64,000 nucleotides of DNA from Oscillospiraceae bacterium (GTDB lineage: Bacteria > Bacillota > Clostridia > UBA1381 > UBA9506): assembly GCA_015068935.1 (NCBI GenBank), contig SVJO01000003.1, forward strand, positions 27,963-91,962, given 5' to 3'. Below are positions 1 through 8,846 of this stretch, in pieces. Position 1 is the first letter of the stretch, and each line of letters begins with the position of its first letter. The notes below the pieces were generated by a model. That model saw nothing but the letters and a program-made list of their open reading frames with translations. It did no database searches and was not told the DNA's origin. The translations under genes were made by a program, and so were the position numbers.

Positions 1-272
1 AAAGCATCATTATAAAAGATGTCAAAACTGATGAAATAAAAGAGATTAAAACTGACGGTGTATTTATTGCAATAGGACAGGTGCCTGATAATTCGGCATT
101 TAGTGATATTGTTGCGCTGGACGGGGAAGGCTATATTATAGCGGGTGAAGATTGCAAAACCTCATGCGAGGGTATTTTTGCAGCAGGTGACTGCAGAACA
201 AAATCAATCAGACAGCTCACAACGGCATCAGCAGACGGTTCTGTTGCAGGCCTTGCGGCATGCACAGAATAA
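1..272 (+). CDS. trxB: Thioredoxin reductase, C-terminal part (5' end outside window)
   Basis: The open frame enters from the left edge (first complete codon at base 3) and ends at a TAA at 270-272, so only about 90 C-terminal residues are present. They carry the signatures of the FAD-binding domain of thioredoxin reductase-like flavoproteins: a 'GVFIAIGQVPDN' strand and turn, then 'GIFAAGDCR', in which the Asp binds the FAD ribityl chain, and a final 'QLTTASADGSVAG' helix. The family moves electrons from NADPH through FAD to a Cys pair and on to thioredoxin in the cytosol. The CxxC active site lies upstream and is not visible, so a related NAD(P)H-dependent flavoprotein, such as a ferredoxin-type reductase, cannot be excluded. 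The zinc peptidase gene follows after about 50 bp. Confidence 0.85.
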   Translation, partial: SIIIKDVKTDEIKEIKTDGVFIAIGQVPDNSAFSDIVALDGEGYIIAGEDCKTSCEGIFAAGDCRTKSIRQLTTASADGSVAGLAACTE

Positions 273-323
273 TTAGGACTATATTTCGGTCAGTTTTCAA
301 TTAAGATTCTAAAGGAGAATAAT

Positions 324-1016
324 ATGCCATATTTTTATTTTGATTATACGTATTTAATTTATGTTGTTCCTGCAATTATTTTATCATTTGCGGCACAGAT
401 AGCCGTTAAAAATGCTTTTTCAAAATATGACAAGGTTTATTGCCTTAAATCGTTTACGGCTCATGAAATTACAAGAAGAATACTTGATGCAAACGGACTG
501 ACACATATCAGAGTTGAAAATGTTTCAGGTAGCCTCACTGACCATTATGACCCTAGGGCAGGTGTGATAAGGCTTTCTGACACAGTTCGTTCATCAACGT
601 CTGTTGCGGCAGTCGGTGTTGCGGCGCATGAGGCAGGGCATGCTATTCAGTATAAGAGAGGGTATGTTCCGATTAAGCTCAGAAATATGTTTTTGCCTAT
701 AGCAAATTTCGGTTCAAGGCTATCTATGCCTCTCATTTTGCTGGGAATTTTACTTTCAATGGAGCCTATGGTGTTTTTTGGAATAATCTTGTTTTCAGCC
801 ATTGTGCTTTTTCAGATTATAACTCTCCCCGTTGAATTTAATGCAAGCAGAAGAGCAAAAGAAACTCTTCTTGAGATGGGGATTTTAACAGAGCAGGAAA
901 CCAAAGGCGCATCTAAGGTGTTATCTGCTGCTGCAATGACGTATGTCGCTGCGGCACTTGTGTCTTTGATGCAGCTTGTCAGACTTGTTAGTATTTTCTC
1001 TAAAAAGAGAAATTAA
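324..1016 (+). CDS. Membrane-bound zinc metallopeptidase, YugP-like
   Basis: A 230-residue protein of the putative neutral zinc metallopeptidase family (YugP/Zn_peptidase_2). Visible features are an N-terminal membrane segment (about residues 10-28), a zincin HEAGH motif at residues 102-106 for zinc binding and catalysis, and a long hydrophobic stretch of about residues 133-170 that fits two membrane passes. A Glu in 'EFNASRRA' (near residue 171) is a plausible third zinc ligand. A final hydrophobic segment lies near the C-terminus. The start ATG has a GGAG site at a good distance (AAAGGAGAATAAT-ATG). The substrate is unknown for the family. It probably belongs to the same transcript as the flanking genes, since gaps are short and no terminator is seen. 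Confidence 0.85.
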   Translation: MPYFYFDYTYLIYVVPAIILSFAAQIAVKNAFSKYDKVYCLKSFTAHEITRRILDANGLTHIRVENVSGSLTDHYDPRAGVIRLSDTVRSSTSVAAVGVAAHEAGHAIQYKRGYVPIKLRNMFLPIANFGSRLSMPLILLGILLSMEPMVFFGIILFSAIVLFQIITLPVEFNASRRAKETLLEMGILTEQETKGASKVLSAAAMTYVAAALVSLMQLVRLVSIFSKKRN

Positions 1017-1044
1017 ATATTTATTTGAAAGGGTTGGATAATTC

Positions 1045-1782
1045 ATGAAGGCTATTGTTTTAGGTGCAGGTAAAGGAAAAAGATTGCAGTCTGAAAAATT
1101 TCAGCTTCCCAAAGTTTTAAGACAGGCAAACGGGAGAGGTTTAATAGAGTATGCTTTAGACAGCATTGATTTTATTGAAAAAAAGGATACTGTGGTAGTA
1201 GTAGGCTATAAAAAAGAGGCAGTTATAGAAGCTCTTTCAGGAGAATATTTATTCTCAGAGCAGGCAGAGCAGCTCGGAACAGGCCATGCAGTTAACTGCG
1301 CTAAAGAGCATTTTGAGGGTTATGACGGTGACGTGCTTGTAATCTACGGAGATATGCCTCTGTTTACGCAGAAGACTTTTAAGAAAATCATCAAACATCA
1401 CGAGGATACAAATGCTGATTGTACGGTTATGACTGCTTTTGTTGATAATCCGCCTGCATACGGCAGAATTATAAGAGACGAAAACGGAAATTTAGCTGAT
1501 GTTGTGGAAACTAAAGACTGCAATGAAGAGCAGCTCAAGATAACAGAATTAAATATTGGTGTTTACGTATTCAATTCAAAACTCTTGTTTGAAAATTTAG
1601 CAGAACTCAAAAACAACAATGCTCAGGGTGAATACTATCTTACTGATGTGCCTAAAATCCTTATTAAAAAGGGAAAGAAGGTTGCAATCTGCTCAGTTGA
1701 TGACAATACAGAAATATTTGGTGTTAACACTGAGGAGGATTTAGAATTCTGCGAAAAAGAACTTCGAAAAAGAAATGCTTAA
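1045..1782 (+). CDS. GlmU-like sugar-1-phosphate nucleotidyltransferase (monofunctional)
   Basis: The 245 residues form one nucleotidyltransferase fold. The N-terminal 'LGAGKGKRLQ' with a following 'PKVL' is the NTP-binding signature, 'QLGTGHA' (about 77-83) is the uridine-binding loop of GlmU-type enzymes, and 'YGDMPL' (about 101-106) carries the metal-binding Asp. The closest family is the pyrophosphorylase half of GlmU, which makes UDP-GlcNAc from GlcNAc-1-phosphate and UTP for the cell wall. Bacterial GlmU is normally about 450 residues with a left-handed beta-helix acetyltransferase domain; that domain is absent here and no fragment of it follows. Substrate could therefore be GlcNAc-1-P or another sugar phosphate. 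It is the last gene of the short run that begins with the flavoprotein. Confidence 0.8.
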   Translation: MKAIVLGAGKGKRLQSEKFQLPKVLRQANGRGLIEYALDSIDFIEKKDTVVVVGYKKEAVIEALSGEYLFSEQAEQLGTGHAVNCAKEHFEGYDGDVLVIYGDMPLFTQKTFKKIIKHHEDTNADCTVMTAFVDNPPAYGRIIRDENGNLADVVETKDCNEEQLKITELNIGVYVFNSKLLFENLAELKNNNAQGEYYLTDVPKILIKKGKKVAICSVDDNTEIFGVNTEEDLEFCEKELRKRNA

Positions 1783-1829
1783 GTTTTCAGCATGAAATAT
1801 TATTTTTCTGTGACAAATTACTAAATACG

Positions 1830-1858
1830 TTGAAAAAAATCCATACATAATATATAAT
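1830..1858 (+). promoter_or_regulatory. Sigma-A-type promoter of the SLH protein gene
   Basis: TTGAAA at 1830-1835 and TATAAT at 1853-1858, separated by 17 bp, 67 bp upstream of the chosen start codon. Confidence 0.7.
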
Positions 1859-1924
1859 ATTAATATATTGGATTTTTTAAATCCCAGATTAATTTTTTAC
1901 GGAAACAAAGGAGGAAGATTTGAT

Positions 1925-3739
1925 ATGAAAAAGAGATGTATTTCTTTACTTGTTGCGCTAGTGATGATTGCTGCAACCAGTATGACGGCTTTTGCGGCAG
2001 GTTTTTCAGATGTTGATGCAAGTTTTTCATGGGCAAAGGAAGCTATTGACACTCTCTCGGAAGAAGGGGTTATAAACGGTTATCCTGACGGGACATTTGC
2101 TCCCTCAAAAAATATAACTAAAGAAGAGGCTGTTGCCCTTTTTGCAAAGTCTTTAGGTGCAAATGACAGAGAGAATGCAGAGATTTTAAACTTTGCAAAG
2201 GATACATATTCTCAGCTTCTCGAAAATTATACATCATATGCTAAAGATAATGCGGCTTTTCTTATCCATAAAGGAATTTTGACAACAGGCGAGATTTCAT
2301 CATTTTTAGCAACTGCAAATAAAGGACAGGAGCTTAAAAGATATCAGGCAGCCGTTTTAATAGCTAAAGCATTAGGTGCTGATTACTGGCTTTCAGATAA
2401 TCCTGATTATGAGCTTAATTTTAAAGATAAAAACGATATTCCGTCTGATGCTATGCCTTATGTTTATTATGCAGCAGATAAGGGAATTATTACAGGTATG
2501 ACAGAGGATACATTTGGTCCTTTGGGAAATGTAACACGTGCTCAGGTTGCCGTTATGATTTACAGAATATTAGATTCTATGGATTTTGAATACATAAGCG
2601 GCACTGTTACAAAGATTGATATAAACACTATTTCAATCAAAAACAGTGATGGGGATGCAAGAAGCTATAAAGTTCCCGCGGATGTTTACATAACAGTAAA
2701 CGGCGAAGAGGCGAAGCTTGATGATTTAAAAGAGGGAATGAGCATTGTAATCACAGGCTCAAACGGTCTTTTATATTCAATTGATGCTATAAAAATAATT
2801 CCTGATGAGACAATATATGGAGCATATAAAGGCAAACAGACTGATTCAAAGAGCACAACAGTTAAGATTGCAGATATTGAGTCAGGCGATGTAACAACAT
2901 ATACACTTTCTGCTGATGCGGCAATAAAATATGAAGGTAAATCTGCGACACTTTCATCTTTTAAAAGCGGTGACTATGTGACTTTAGAGCTCAAAAAAGG
3001 AAAGATTGCAGTTTTGAGCGGAGAGCCTAAGACAGTTACTATAGAGGGGCTCATCTTAGAGGGAATAGAGTTTTCTCCTGATGTTACACTTAAGCTGAGA
3101 AATAATGATGATGAACTTTTAACGTATGTTGTAAAGAGCAATGCAAAACTCAAACGAAACAGTACTACTGTAGATTTCTCGGAGCTTGCAATCGGAGACG
3201 AGGTTGATTTAGAGCTTGAGTATGGTGTTGTTTCTTCTGTAAGGGCATTTGGAATAGATAAAAATGTATCAGGTACAATAGAAGAGATTACAATTTCAAA
3301 GAAAACTTCTTATATAACAGTTAACACAGGAAAGGATGTTGCTCAGTATGCAATAGCACGTGATGTTGAAGTAACTGTTGACGGAGAAGCAGCAACACTT
3401 TATGATTTGAGACTTGGTGATTATGTTGAATTCTCAGCATCTTCAAGTACAATAACAAAGATTACAGTTTCGTCAGCTATCACAAACACAGAGGTTACAG
3501 GTGTTGTAAAACTTGTTAATACTACATACGGTATGATTGTTTTAGAAACAACAAATGCTGCAGGAGATGTCAGCGAAGCACAGATTTTTGTTAAGAGTAC
3601 AGCTAAAATTTTAGATGCAAGCGACGGCAGAGTCAAGAGCGTCAAAGATATTAAGACGGGGCAGAAGATTATGGCTGCAGGTGCTATTAACACAGGCATA
3701 TTTGAGGCTTCATCAATTATGATTTTAGTTCAGCAGTAA
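1925..3739 (+). CDS. Exported S-layer homology (SLH) protein with five tandem beta-type repeats
   Basis: The frame is open from 1868, but the ATG at 1925 has a GGAGG site just upstream and begins a clear signal peptide (MKKR, hydrophobic core, cleavage near 'AFAA-GFSDV'), giving 604 residues. SLH modules follow: a good one at about 25-75 ('FSDV...WAKEAI...GVINGYPDGTF'), a weak middle one, and a good third ending in 'RAQVAVMIYRIL' near residue 213. SLH triplets anchor proteins to pyruvylated secondary cell-wall polymer. The rest is five successive units of about 70 residues, each with the pattern 'vnGeeAkLdDLkeGd-V' and alternating short strands. No catalytic motif was recognised, so it may be a structural surface protein. 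It has its own promoter and terminator. Confidence 0.85.
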   Translation: MKKRCISLLVALVMIAATSMTAFAAGFSDVDASFSWAKEAIDTLSEEGVINGYPDGTFAPSKNITKEEAVALFAKSLGANDRENAEILNFAKDTYSQLLENYTSYAKDNAAFLIHKGILTTGEISSFLATANKGQELKRYQAAVLIAKALGADYWLSDNPDYELNFKDKNDIPSDAMPYVYYAADKGIITGMTEDTFGPLGNVTRAQVAVMIYRILDSMDFEYISGTVTKIDINTISIKNSDGDARSYKVPADVYITVNGEEAKLDDLKEGMSIVITGSNGLLYSIDAIKIIPDETIYGAYKGKQTDSKSTTVKIADIESGDVTTYTLSADAAIKYEGKSATLSSFKSGDYVTLELKKGKIAVLSGEPKTVTIEGLILEGIEFSPDVTLKLRNNDDELLTYVVKSNAKLKRNSTTVDFSELAIGDEVDLELEYGVVSSVRAFGIDKNVSGTIEEITISKKTSYITVNTGKDVAQYAIARDVEVTVDGEAATLYDLRLGDYVEFSASSSTITKITVSSAITNTEVTGVVKLVNTTYGMIVLETTNAAGDVSEAQIFVKSTAKILDASDGRVKSVKDIKTGQKIMAAGAINTGIFEASSIMILVQQ

Positions 3740-3774
3740 GGTTGATACTTAATTCAGAATTAATTATAGAGAAA

Positions 3775-3825
3775 ATATAAAAGAATAAGAGAGTAAACAC
3801 AGTTTACTCTCTTATTCTTTTATAT
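3775..3825. terminator. Bidirectional terminator, 24-bp perfect inverted repeat
   Basis: Arms 3775-3798 and 3802-3825 are perfect reverse complements around a 3-base loop, with A and T runs at the outer ends. It sits between convergent genes. The stop codon of the minus-strand gene (3812-3814) lies inside the hairpin. Confidence 0.85.
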
Positions 3826-5416
3826 ACCATTCACAAATATTTAAAAATACATTACTTTCGGCAGGATTTATATTTCCTCTAATTTTTTTATCACACAACA
3901 AAATTCCGTTATCATAATATATTCCCGCAATCGGGATATTTTCTGAAAGAAGTGCAGATAAATTTCTGTATGAATCTGAAATAACTGAAGGATTGGAAAC
4001 AACCTTGAGCTGATTAAGTTTTGAATCAATTCCTTCATTTGATATCCCAAACATATTCACATCAGTCTGCAACATGAACGAAAGGTCGTTGTTTTGCGAA
4101 ATATTCATGCTGCCGACAAAAAGGTCATAATTTCTTGATGCAATACGCGAGGTATATGTGTTAAAGTCAACTATGGTGATTGTAACAGCAAATCCGGCTT
4201 TTTCAAGTGCTGATTTTATTGTTTCCGCAATTTTTATGCGTTGATTGTTTTCAGAATTAACTAAAATATCGACTTTAAGGCGGTGCACTTCGCCATAAAT
4301 GTGCTTTTCCATAGAGCCGTCAGAATCTGTGTCTGCAAAGCCGTCCTGAGATAAGAGAAGATTTGCTCGAGCTGTATCAAAGGGAATCGGCACAATATCT
4401 TTATTATAATAGCAAAAGCGCGGATTTATCGGAATGTCCGTTGGTGTAGCAATTCGTGTTTTAGTGTTGTTGACAATCGTATTTTTGTCGATGCACATGC
4501 TGATTGCCTGCCTCACCAAAGGAGAAATCAGTATAGGCTTTTGGTTATTGATACCCAGAAAGGTCAATTTGTTTTTAGGGTATGTTATAGATTTTATTAA
4601 ATCCCTTTTGGGAGAGTATTCGTCGGGGTTTGCAACAGACTCGCAGATAACGTCCGCATGGAGATTTTCGAACATTGATATTGCGGAATCTCTGTCGCCT
4701 GCAAATGTTATTCTGATTTCAGGAATATGAGGATACTTCCCTGAAAAGTGGTTGTATGTCGCCTTTAAAATCAGTTCCTTCGTTTCTTTATATTGGATGG
4801 CCCTATAGATTCCTGTTCCGTTAGGAATATAGTCTATTTTCGTTATATCGTTACCCGTATGGGCATCTGCTGCAGGAAGAATGGGGAAATCCAAAAGAGC
4901 AGGGAAGTTGATTACGGGAGTTTTTAATGTGACGTGCCACGTCATAGATGATGCATGACTTGATTCAACATTATCAAACCTTGTGCGATAAGGACTTTGA
5001 GCTTCTTCAATCAGCTTGAATGAGGCGTCAACATCTTCTGCAGTCAGAGGAGCTCCGTCATGGAAGGCGATGCCATCTTTAATTTTAAAGCTATAGCTTA
5101 AACCGTCTTCTGAGATTGTGTAGCTCTCACAAAGATTATTTGTAACGGAAAAATCCTGATTGACATTAAAAAGACCGTCAAACATAAGCCGTAAAACGTC
5201 AAGGTTACTTTCGTTTTTCGTAGACAGCGGATTTAAAGAATCTACCTCAAAAATACAGAGATTCAGTATTCCGCCATTTACGGGTGTTTCATTTTTTTCT
5301 GTATTCGAGGTGCCATAACCTTCGTCCGTCTCACCGTTTTTATCCCTGTAAGCACAGGAGGACATAGAAAAGGCAAGCATCAATGCAAGAAAAACTGCTA
5401 TTAATCGTTTTGCCAT
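3812..5416 (-). CDS. ABC transporter solute-binding lipoprotein, peptide/nickel (family 5) type
   Basis: A 534-residue lipoprotein of the OppA/DppA type. The N-terminus is a lipoprotein signal peptide with the lipidated Cys at residue 21 ('FSMSSC'), followed by an acidic, Asn-rich spacer. The mature part shows the family hallmarks: 'NPLSTKNESN' near the start, 'KDGIAFHDGAPLTAEDV' (the SBP_bac_5 signature), and later 'SPLVRQAISMCID'. It would capture an oligopeptide or similar solute outside the membrane and deliver it to an ABC permease. No permease or ATPase gene lies nearby, so the partner must be encoded elsewhere. It is the last gene of a proS-lipoprotein-SBP run on the minus strand, 34 bp after the small lipoprotein. 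An AGGAGG site precedes the ATG. Confidence 0.88.
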   Translation of the reverse strand: MAKRLIAVFLALMLAFSMSSCAYRDKNGETDEGYGTSNTEKNETPVNGGILNLCIFEVDSLNPLSTKNESNLDVLRLMFDGLFNVNQDFSVTNNLCESYTISEDGLSYSFKIKDGIAFHDGAPLTAEDVDASFKLIEEAQSPYRTRFDNVESSHASSMTWHVTLKTPVINFPALLDFPILPAADAHTGNDITKIDYIPNGTGIYRAIQYKETKELILKATYNHFSGKYPHIPEIRITFAGDRDSAISMFENLHADVICESVANPDEYSPKRDLIKSITYPKNKLTFLGINNQKPILISPLVRQAISMCIDKNTIVNNTKTRIATPTDIPINPRFCYYNKDIVPIPFDTARANLLLSQDGFADTDSDGSMEKHIYGEVHRLKVDILVNSENNQRIKIAETIKSALEKAGFAVTITIVDFNTYTSRIASRNYDLFVGSMNISQNNDLSFMLQTDVNMFGISNEGIDSKLNQLKVVSNPSVISDSYRNLSALLSENIPIAGIYYDNGILLCDKKIRGNINPAESNVFLNICEWYIKE

Positions 5417-5450
5417 TTCTATATCCTCCTGAATAGTTTTTAAATTGAAA

Positions 5451-5759
5451 TTACGGATTGCATTTTTCGCAGGCGGTCATGCCTATAGCCTTAACAATCT
5501 CCCATGGAATCACCTCGGGAGAGGCATCCTTAATTAATTCGCAGTCCTTCGTATGATACGAAACATCGCTTGCGTCTCTCATTTCTGTCGCCCAGTAAAC
5601 TTCCTTCGCTTCTTCATTACTTGTTTCAGTTTCTTTTTCTGAGATTTCTTCCTGAGCTTGCTTTGTTTCTTCAGTTTTAGCACCGTCTGTTTTTTCAGCG
5701 CATGCACAAAGGCTTAAAAGTGTAACTGAAATCAAGAGTATGGTTAATAATTTTTTCAT
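5451..5759 (-). CDS. Small lipoprotein with C-terminal Cys/His motif
   Basis: A 102-residue protein. Residues 1-20 form a lipoprotein signal peptide with the predicted lipidated Cys at position 20 ('SLCAC'). Residues 21-52 are a Glu/Lys/Thr-rich linker. The C-terminal 50 residues contain 'SYHTKDCELI' (His69, Cys73) and 'GMTACEKCNP' (Cys97, Cys100). This His-x3-Cys...CxxC arrangement recurs at the ends of many exported Firmicute proteins and looks like a small metal site or disulfide-stabilised knuckle. The exact function is unknown. It starts 9 bp after the proS stop, with an AAGGTG site, so it is very likely co-transcribed with proS and with the solute-binding protein after it. Confidence 0.75.
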   Translation of the reverse strand: MKKLLTILLISVTLLSLCACAEKTDGAKTEETKQAQEEISEKETETSNEEAKEVYWATEMRDASDVSYHTKDCELIKDASPEVIPWEIVKAIGMTACEKCNP

Positions 5760-5768
5760 ATTATCACC

Positions 5769-7466
5769 TTATCTGTTTAGGTATTTTAAAGTTTCATTGA
5801 TAGCATCCTCATATGAAAGCTCTAAAACTTCGCTGTCTTTCCTGAGTTTATATTCAACAATATTTTCTCCTGCTTTTTTTCCGACTGTAATTCTGACAGG
5901 AATACCGATTAAATCCATATCCTTAAACTTAACGCCGACACGTTCGTTTCTGTCATCTAAAATAACCTCAATTCCGCGAGCCTTTAAATCTTCATATATT
6001 TTCTCGGCTAAAGCCATTTGCTCCTCGTTTGATGCCTGAACGGGAACTACACAAACGTGATACGGAGCAACAGAAAGAGGCCAGATGATACCGTTTTCGT
6101 CTGAGTGCTGTTCTATGATTGCAGATATGCTTCTTGTAACACCGATTCCGTAGCATCCCATGATGATTGTTGTCTGTTTGCCGTTTTCATCTAAACATGT
6201 GCAGTCTAAAGCCTCTGTGTATTTTGTGCCGAGCTTGAAGATGTGGCCAACCTCTATGCCTGATGTTGTTTTAACAGGCTTTCCGCAAACAGGACATGGG
6301 TCGCCGTCTGTAATTGTACGGATATCCAAAACTGCCTCGCATGTGAAATCTTTAATGTTAACATTATCAAAATGATAGCCTGTCTCGTTTGCGCCAACAA
6401 TGAAGTTTGACATAGCATAAACCTCGTTGTCACATATAACAGGAATATCAAGTCCCACAGGACCTGCAAATCCAACTTCGGCTTTAGTGAATTCGCGTAC
6501 CTTGTCAGCGCATGCAAGCTCTAATTCTTCTTCTGTGCAGCCGAGGTAGTTTAAAAGTTTTGTCTCATTAACTTCTCTGTCGCCGCGCACTAAAACTGCA
6601 ACATACTTATCTCCGCCGCGATAGATTAATGTTTTAACAAAATGCTTTGCATCTGTTCCCATGAAGGATACAAGTTCATCAATGGTTTTAGCATCAGGAG
6701 TTTCAATTTTTATCATTTCCTTAGGCTCTTCCTTTTCGCAGGGAAGAACTATGCATGCAGCTTTTTCATCATTTGCTGCATATCCGCATGTCTCGCAGAA
6801 GGCAATAATATCTTCGCCTGTGTCAGACTTAACCATAAATTCCTGCGAGCCGCTTCCGCCCATAGCACCTGAGTCAGCATCAACAACGATATAATCAAGG
6901 TCCATACGTGAAAATGCCTTGCAGTATGCACGATACATTTTTTCATATGAAATGTCAAGTCCCTCAGATGTAAGGTCAAAGCTGTATGCGTCCTTCATAA
7001 CAAATTCTCTTGAACGCATAACACCAAAACGCGGACGGCTCTCGTCGCGATATTTTGTTTGAATCTGATAGAGTGTCAAGGGGAGCTGTTTGTATGATTT
7101 AACCTCTGACTTAACTGTATTTGTAAAAATCTCCTCGTGAGTAGGTCCTAAGCAGAAGTCTCTGCCTCCTCTGTCTTTTAATCGGAACATATTGGGACCG
7201 AAAACGTCCCATCTTCCCGAAGCCTGATAATATTCAGCAGGGAGAAGGGCAGACATTAAAAGCTCCTGAGCGCCTTCATTATCCATCTCCTCACGGATTA
7301 TCTGTTCAACTTTTTTAAGCACCTTAAGACCGAGAGGGAGAAAAGAATAAACGCCTGATGCGAGTTTTCTTATTAATCCTGCACGGAGCATAAGTCTGTG
7401 GCTGGTAGTTTCTGCCTCTGCCGGCACTTCTCTTAATGTTGTAAATAACATTTGTGATGTTTTCAT
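5769..7466 (-). CDS. proS: Prolyl-tRNA synthetase
   Basis: A 565-residue class II aminoacyl-tRNA synthetase that charges tRNA-Pro in the cytosol. The start '[19 protein letters not shown]' is typical of the bacterial long form. Motif 2 is seen as '[19 protein letters not shown]' and motif 3 as '[14 protein letters not shown]'. Between them, at roughly residues 235-385, lies the inserted YbaK-like editing domain ('[20 protein letters not shown]') that clears Ala-tRNA-Pro. The C-terminal anticodon-binding domain follows ('[10 protein letters not shown]...[19 protein letters not shown]'). Length is normal for this form. It has its own promoter at 7522-7550. No T-box leader is visible upstream. 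Confidence 0.97.
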   Translation of the reverse strand: MKTSQMLFTTLREVPAEAETTSHRLMLRAGLIRKLASGVYSFLPLGLKVLKKVEQIIREEMDNEGAQELLMSALLPAEYYQASGRWDVFGPNMFRLKDRGGRDFCLGPTHEEIFTNTVKSEVKSYKQLPLTLYQIQTKYRDESRPRFGVMRSREFVMKDAYSFDLTSEGLDISYEKMYRAYCKAFSRMDLDYIVVDADSGAMGGSGSQEFMVKSDTGEDIIAFCETCGYAANDEKAACIVLPCEKEEPKEMIKIETPDAKTIDELVSFMGTDAKHFVKTLIYRGGDKYVAVLVRGDREVNETKLLNYLGCTEEELELACADKVREFTKAEVGFAGPVGLDIPVICDNEVYAMSNFIVGANETGYHFDNVNIKDFTCEAVLDIRTITDGDPCPVCGKPVKTTSGIEVGHIFKLGTKYTEALDCTCLDENGKQTTIIMGCYGIGVTRSISAIIEQHSDENGIIWPLSVAPYHVCVVPVQASNEEQMALAEKIYEDLKARGIEVILDDRNERVGVKFKDMDLIGIPVRITVGKKAGENIVEYKLRKDSEVLELSYEDAINETLKYLNR

Positions 7467-7521
7467 TATAGTATTTCCTGCCTTTATTTAAATTTTTCCA
7501 AAATTATAGCCTAATACTAAT

Positions 7522-7550
7522 ATAATAATATTTATTGGTCTTTCTGTCAA
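7522..7550 (-). promoter_or_regulatory. Sigma-A-type promoter for the proS operon
   Basis: On the minus strand TTGACA (7545-7550) and TATTAT (7522-7527) are 17 bp apart, 56 bp upstream of the proS ATG. It is back to back with the amidohydrolase promoter at 7579-7607. Confidence 0.7.
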
Positions 7551-7578
7551 CTATTTTTGACTAAAAAGTAATAAAAAG

Positions 7579-7607
7579 TTGACGTTTATCAAAATGTATG
7601 TTACAAT
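7579..7607 (+). promoter_or_regulatory. Sigma-A-type promoter, extended -10, for the amidohydrolase gene
   Basis: TTGACG (7579-7584), 17-bp spacer, TACAAT (7602-7607), with TG at 7599-7600 giving an extended -10. Confidence 0.7.
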
Positions 7608-7661
7608 AAAACAGAATATAAAATAAAATAGCGTTTCTTTACACATTTGGAGGTGAAACGT

Positions 7662-8828
7662 TTGAAATTAATAAAAAATGCAAACATAATAACGATGGAA
7701 AAAGACGATTTTGAAAATGGTTATGCCATCATTTCAGAAGGTAAATTTCTGGAGGTCGGAAATATGCAAGACCTGAAGATAAAGGAAAGCGAATTTTCTT
7801 CTGTTTATGATGCAAAAGGAGATATGCTTCTTCCTGGCTTTATTGATGCGCATTGTCATATAGGACTGTTTGAAGAGGGTGTGGGAGATATCGGTATGGA
7901 CGGAAACGAAGATACTTCGCCTGTAACTCCTCAGCTCCGTGCGATTGATGCAATAAATCCGTTTGATTCTGCTTTTTTGGATGCAACTAAAGGCGGTGTA
8001 ACAACAGTTGTGACAGGTCCTGGCAGCGCAAACGTTATAGGCGGACAGTTTGCCGCAATTAAAACATACGGCAGATGTATAGATGACATGATAATAAAAC
8101 AACCTGTTGCAATGAAGGCGGCGCTTGGCGAAAATCCCACAAGTGTATATAGTGCAAGAAAAGAAGCGCCCGTGACACGTATGGCAACAGCCGCAATACT
8201 CAGAGAGGCTCTTTTTACAGCGTCTGAGTATAACGAAAAAATCAAGGTATATAAGGAAAATCCCGACGAAAATGAAAAGCCTGATTTTGATTTTAAGGCG
8301 GAGTCGCTCCTTCCTGTTTTAAATGGTGAAATTCCAATGAAGGTCCATGCTCACAGAGCAGATGATATATGTACTGCAATAAGAATAGCAGAAGAATTTA
8401 ATATTCGTATAACACTAGAGCATTGTACGGAGGGACATTTGATTTACGATATAATCAAGAGAAAAAATATTCCCGTTATGCTTGGGCCGACGCTTTCATC
8501 AAAATCAAAGCTCGAGCTTAAAAATCTGTCCTTTGACATATATAAATGCTTTGAAAAGGAAGGTATAGATTTTGCTATTATAACAGACCATCCCGAAATC
8601 ACGATAGATAATCTTTATCTTTGTGCATCTTTAGCTGTCCGCAGCGGTCTGTCAAAGGAGACAGCGATGCGTGCAATAACAATAAATGCGGCGCTTGCAA
8701 CAGATATAAGTGAAAGGGTAGGAAGTATTAAAAAGGGTAAAGATGCTGATTTTGTAATTGTTTCAGGTGAGCTTTTTTCACTTGACTCTAAGATAAAAAA
8801 AGTTTTTATAGAAGGAAAAGAAATTTAA
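7662..8828 (+). CDS. Amidohydrolase superfamily enzyme (imidazolonepropionase-like)
   Basis: About 388 residues. The frame is open from a TTG at 7647, but that codon overlaps the GGAGG site (7649-7653); the TTG at 7662, eight bases beyond it, is the likely start. The protein has the metal-dependent amidohydrolase layout: a small N-terminal beta domain, the first metal-binding 'DAHCHIG' (about residues 63-69), a long 'GGVTTVVTGPGSANVIGGQ' loop, then 'HAHRADD', 'LEHCTEGH' and 'ITDHPE' for the remaining His/Asp ligands, and a C-terminal 'GKDADFVI' strand. The family hydrolyses amide or cyclic amide bonds; the substrate cannot be read from the sequence. No histidine-degradation genes are nearby, so HutI itself is unlikely. 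Citrate synthase follows 18 bp later. Confidence 0.82.
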   Translation: MKLIKNANIITMEKDDFENGYAIISEGKFLEVGNMQDLKIKESEFSSVYDAKGDMLLPGFIDAHCHIGLFEEGVGDIGMDGNEDTSPVTPQLRAIDAINPFDSAFLDATKGGVTTVVTGPGSANVIGGQFAAIKTYGRCIDDMIIKQPVAMKAALGENPTSVYSARKEAPVTRMATAAILREALFTASEYNEKIKVYKENPDENEKPDFDFKAESLLPVLNGEIPMKVHAHRADDICTAIRIAEEFNIRITLEHCTEGHLIYDIIKRKNIPVMLGPTLSSKSKLELKNLSFDIYKCFEKEGIDFAIITDHPEITIDNLYLCASLAVRSGLSKETAMRAITINAALATDISERVGSIKKGKDADFVIVSGELFSLDSKIKKVFIEGKEI

Positions 8829-8846
8829 GGAAAAGGTTGTGTAATT

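Noticed and set aside
6254..6979. Several overlapping open frames within proS
   Set aside because: They are in other frames of a gene with complete synthetase motifs and have no ribosome sites.
7467..7661. Possible T-box leader for proS
   Set aside because: The gap is short, AT-rich and lacks the T-box AGGGTGGNACCGCG core and terminator; a plain promoter explains it.
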